Assembly: GCA_002299885.1 (NCBI GenBank)
Contig: DBOB01000003.1
Span: 1-64,000, forward strand
Direction of reading: 5' to 3'
Length of the DNA stretch: 64,000 nt
From: Sediminibacterium sp. UBA657
GTDB lineage: Bacteria; Bacteroidota; Bacteroidia; Chitinophagales; Chitinophagaceae
Part shown: positions 61,558 to 64,000 of the stretch, piece by piece
Layout: each line of letters opens with the position of its first letter
How positions within the stretch are numbered: the stretch's first letter is position 1
Program-made: the position numbers and the translations under genes
Notes under the pieces: generated by a model
Told to the model about the DNA's origin: nothing
Seen by the model: the letters and a program-made list of their open reading frames with translations, nothing else
Database searches by the model: none

Positions 61558-62985
61558 ATGTCCATTGAATTAACAGCACAAGAAAAAGACCTTTTAGCCA
61601 TTGCAGGAGAAGCTGCGGCAAGATTAGGAATACCTGCCTATGCAGTGGGTGGATTTGTGCGTGATAAAATATTAGCAAGAAATACCAAAGACATTGATAT
61701 TGTATGCATAGGAGATGGCTTGCAATTAGCAACTACATTTGCCAATCAATTTAGTCCTAAGCCATTTGTTTCTTTGTTTAAAACTTATGGCACTGCACAG
61801 GTGAAATTGACAGATATAGAGATTGAATTTGTGGGCGCAAGAAAGGAGTCCTATGTAAGAGAAAGTAGAAATCCTACTGTCGAACCAGGCACATTGATAG
61901 ACGACCAGAATAGGAGAGACTTTACCATCAATGCGATGGCGATAGATTTAAGTGTATCTAACTTTGGCGCACTCTTAGACCCATTCAATGGAATGGAAGA
62001 TTTAGCATTAAAAATTATTCGTACTCCTTTGTCGCCAGATCAAACATTTGATGACGACCCATTAAGGATGATGCGTGCTATACGTTTTGCAACACAATTG
62101 GATTTTGTAATTGAGGAAAAAACATTCAAAGCCATCCAACAAATGGCAGAACGTATCAAGATTGTTTCTCAAGAAAGGATTACAGATGAGTTGCAAAAAA
62201 TAATGAAAACCAAGCAACCGTCGAAAGGTTGGTATTTATTAAAAGAAGCAGGTTTATTGGCTCAGATATTTCCAGTTTTATTAAAATTGGAAGGCGCTGA
62301 AACCTTAGATGGCATTGGGCATAAAGACAATTTCTCACATACTTTACAAGTGCTAGATAATCTTGCTGCAAATACAGAAGATATTTGGCTAAGGTGGGCT
62401 GCTTTATTACATGATATTGCGAAACCAAATACCAAAAGATTTGAACCTGGTTTTGGCTGGACTTTTCATGGACATGAAGTGGTTGGAGCAAGAATGGTGC
62501 CTAAATTATTTACACAATTAAAACTGCCATTAAACGAGCACATGAAGTTGGTGCAAAAATTAGTGGCGCTGCATTTACGTCCTATTTCTTTAACGAAGGA
62601 AAATGTAACAGATAGTGCGATAAGAAGATTGTTATTTGATGCGGGGGAAGACATTGAATCTTTAATGGTTTTATGTGCCGCAGACATTACAAGTAAGAAT
62701 CAAAATAAGGTTAAAAGGTATTTGCAAGGTTTTGAAATGGTCAAAGCGAGGATTGTGGAAGTAGAGGAAAAAGACCAGATGCGTAATTGGCAACCTCCAA
62801 TTACTGGAGAGATGATTATGCAAATTTTTAATATAACGCCTTCCAAGCAAGTAGGCATTATTAAGGACGCCATTAGAGAAGCCATTTTAGATGGAATTAT
62901 CCCTAATGAGTATGATGCTGCTTATACATTCATGATGGCCGAAGCGGCTAAAATTGGATTGCATCCTGCCAATAAAAAAGCTTAA
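61558..62985 (+). CDS. CCA tRNA nucleotidyltransferase with HD domain
   Basis: 475 residues from the ATG at 61558; the frame is open 40 codons back into the glycosyltransferase gene but the extra residues are the out-of-frame reading of that gene. Adds or repairs the 3' CCA of tRNA. YAVGGFVRDKILAR near 23 and KDIDIVCIG near 42 give the catalytic carboxylates; RRDFTINAMAID near 119 and DDPLRMMRAIRFATQ near 163 are the class II signatures; an HD phosphohydrolase domain follows (ALLHDIAKP near 280). The organism may instead use it as poly(A) polymerase-like, but the single gene favours CCA addition. Confidence 0.92.
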   Translation: MSIELTAQEKDLLAIAGEAAARLGIPAYAVGGFVRDKILARNTKDIDIVCIGDGLQLATTFANQFSPKPFVSLFKTYGTAQVKLTDIEIEFVGARKESYVRESRNPTVEPGTLIDDQNRRDFTINAMAIDLSVSNFGALLDPFNGMEDLALKIIRTPLSPDQTFDDDPLRMMRAIRFATQLDFVIEEKTFKAIQQMAERIKIVSQERITDELQKIMKTKQPSKGWYLLKEAGLLAQIFPVLLKLEGAETLDGIGHKDNFSHTLQVLDNLAANTEDIWLRWAALLHDIAKPNTKRFEPGFGWTFHGHEVVGARMVPKLFTQLKLPLNEHMKLVQKLVALHLRPISLTKENVTDSAIRRLLFDAGEDIESLMVLCAADITSKNQNKVKRYLQGFEMVKARIVEVEEKDQMRNWQPPITGEMIMQIFNITPSKQVGIIKDAIREAILDGIIPNEYDAAYTFMMAEAAKIGLHPANKKA

Positions 62986-63029
62986 AATCAAGCTAATAAA
63001 TACTAATTTAGCGTTTCAAAATCACCAAA

Positions 63030-63653
63030 ATGGCCATTTTAAAATTTAGAATTTCTTGGGAGGATGACGATGCGATTTATAGAGATGTAATGGTGAAACA
63101 CACGCAAAATTTTACAGACCTACATCATATTATTTTGAAGGCTTTTGAATTTGATGAAAAACATGATGCCACTTTTTTTAGAAGTAACGAAAAATGGCAA
63201 AGAGGAAGAGAAATAAGTAAAGCATTGTACGAAAAAAATTATGTCGTGCCACCATTGATGATGGATGAAGTGTCAATAGGCTCTGAGATTTTGAATACCA
63301 ATCAACAGTTTGTTTATTTATATGATTTCGCTAAGTCTTGGACTTTTTTAATACAGTTGATTCAAGTGATCAAGAATGCGGATGCGGATATGGAATTAAA
63401 TTATCCAACCATTTCAAGAATTGAAGGTGTTGGTCCTATGCAATATGGCACCAAAGGTTTGTTAGGGCCTAATTTCACTGATATAGAGGAGAAGTATGAT
63501 TTAACAGAAGCCCAGGATGGATTTGGTGAAGAGGGTGAAGAAGGACTTGCGTCTGATGATGATTCAGAAGAAGAAGACGCGGATGCGTCTGATGACGAAG
63601 CAGGGGATGATGACGCAGGTGGTATGTTTGATGATAGCTCCGAAGCTTATTAA
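63030..63653 (+). CDS. Plasmid pRiA4b ORF-3-like protein with acidic tail
   Basis: 207 residues. Residues about 1-115 match the pRiA4b ORF-3 family: ILKFRISWEDDDAIYRDV at the start, FTDLHHIILKAFEFD near 28, HDATFF near 45 and FVYLYDFAKSWTFLIQLI near 93. The last 45 residues are almost all Asp, Glu, Ser and Ala (EEEDADASDDEAGDD), a disordered acidic tail that could mimic nucleic acid or bind basic proteins. Function of the family is unknown. Lies between cca and miaA in the same direction. Confidence 0.75.
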   Translation: MAILKFRISWEDDDAIYRDVMVKHTQNFTDLHHIILKAFEFDEKHDATFFRSNEKWQRGREISKALYEKNYVVPPLMMDEVSIGSEILNTNQQFVYLYDFAKSWTFLIQLIQVIKNADADMELNYPTISRIEGVGPMQYGTKGLLGPNFTDIEEKYDLTEAQDGFGEEGEEGLASDDDSEEEDADASDDEAGDDDAGGMFDDSSEAY

Positions 63654-63686
63654 TTCCGAAGTCTACTAATATTTAATTCATTTATT

Positions 63687-64000
63687 TTGACGCCCACAGT
63701 ATATATTGTTGTTGGTCCTACCGCAGTGGGTAAAACAAAGTATGCAATCGAATTAGCGCAAAAATTAAATACAGAAATTATTTCTGCGGATGCCAGACAA
63801 TGTTACCAAGAATTAAATATTGGGGTGGCTCGTCCAAGCAATGAAGAACTAGCTCAAGTCAAACACCATTTTATTGCAAGTCATTCTATTAATGATACGG
63901 TGAACGCCGGTATATACGAGGCGTATGCATTAGCTAAAGCAACCGAGTTATTGGAAAAATTTGGATCTGTGGTCATGGTTGGAGGAACTGGCTTATACAT
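63687..64000 (+). CDS. miaA: tRNA dimethylallyltransferase MiaA, N-terminal part, cut by the window edge
   Basis: 104 complete codons from a TTG at 63687 to the right edge; the rest lies outside. The P-loop is VVGPTAVGKTKYAIE at about 7-21, followed by EIISADARQCYQELNIG near 29 (the DSRQ-type tRNA loop, here DARQC) and HHFIASHS; the visible part ends with VVMVGGTGLY. It prenylates A37 of tRNAs reading U-starting codons with DMAPP, the product of IspH. I see no ATG in frame before the P-loop, so TTG is the likely start. Confidence 0.9.
   Translation, partial: MTPTVYIVVGPTAVGKTKYAIELAQKLNTEIISADARQCYQELNIGVARPSNEELAQVKHHFIASHSINDTVNAGIYEAYALAKATELLEKFGSVVMVGGTGLY

Overview
The window looks like an ordinary chromosomal stretch of a Bacteroidota bacterium, most likely from the Chitinophagaceae (inference from protein styles, not a search). 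Evidence: AT-rich DNA; many genes preceded by the Bacteroidota -7 promoter element TAnnTTTG, with little sign of Shine-Dalgarno sites; family forms typical of the phylum, namely an IspH of about 400 residues, a one-chain GcvP, a putative porin, a carboxypeptidase-regulatory-like outer-surface domain, an HYC_CC_PP-like protein and an RND pump fused to an outer-membrane factor. No rRNA, tRNA, insertion sequence or CRISPR array was recognised. Genes are densely packed on both strands in short operons.

Layout. 1-1573: a disturbed edge with the C-terminal remnant of an endonuclease/exonuclease/phosphatase gene and a very AT-rich gene for a probable modification-dependent HNH restriction enzyme, ending in a spacer with a perfect dyad before htpG. 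1574-14785: housekeeping (htpG; hxpB-like phosphatase, polyprenyl synthase and recJ; acyltransferase; thioesterase; dipeptide epimerase; an SDR protein without its catalytic Ser; proline dehydrogenase; thyA-folA; a methyltransferase-like protein without its SAM motif; an RNA m5C methyltransferase). 14863-28397: envelope and core genes (DPBB protein, rhodanese-thioredoxin lipoprotein, fmt, FKBP, pepT, exbB-exbD, prmC, yigZ, hydroxyacyl-CoA dehydrogenase, mrp, cmk, ispH, ABC-F). 28398-29059: a small CI-like regulator behind a long imperfect hairpin, closed by a perfect palindromic terminator. 29060-44391: gcvP, a YkgJ-like protein, two MFS exporters, deoxynucleoside kinase and folK, sppA with an ABC-2 permease and a SRPBCC protein, queG, clpB, purine nucleoside phosphorylase. 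44427-53028: porin and a metal-handling cluster (HYC_CC_PP-like, double-HMA protein, CzcA/CusA-type pump fused to a TolC-like domain, lipoprotein adaptor). 53034-56166: a tightly overlapped three-gene operon of M42 peptidase, class I glutamine amidotransferase and an unassigned ATP-grasp-like protein. 56242-64000: LuxE-like enzyme, a membrane protein with an outer beta-rich part and an inner possibly DNA-binding tail, EamA exporter, Sua5-family protein, GT9 glycosyltransferase, CCA-adding enzyme, pRiA4b ORF-3-like protein, and the start of miaA.

Genes that probably work together: thyA with folA (dTMP synthesis and folate recycling); fmt, prmC, RNA m5C methyltransferase, queG, Sua5, cca and miaA (translation and RNA modification); htpG and clpB (protein quality control); the 46.4-53.0 kb cluster (metal capture and export across both membranes). 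The two observations most worth following are the amidotransferase/ATP-grasp/M42 operon, which looks like an uncharacterised amide-forming or peptide-modifying pathway, and the RND pump-OMF fusion with a signal-peptide-like segment at the joint.
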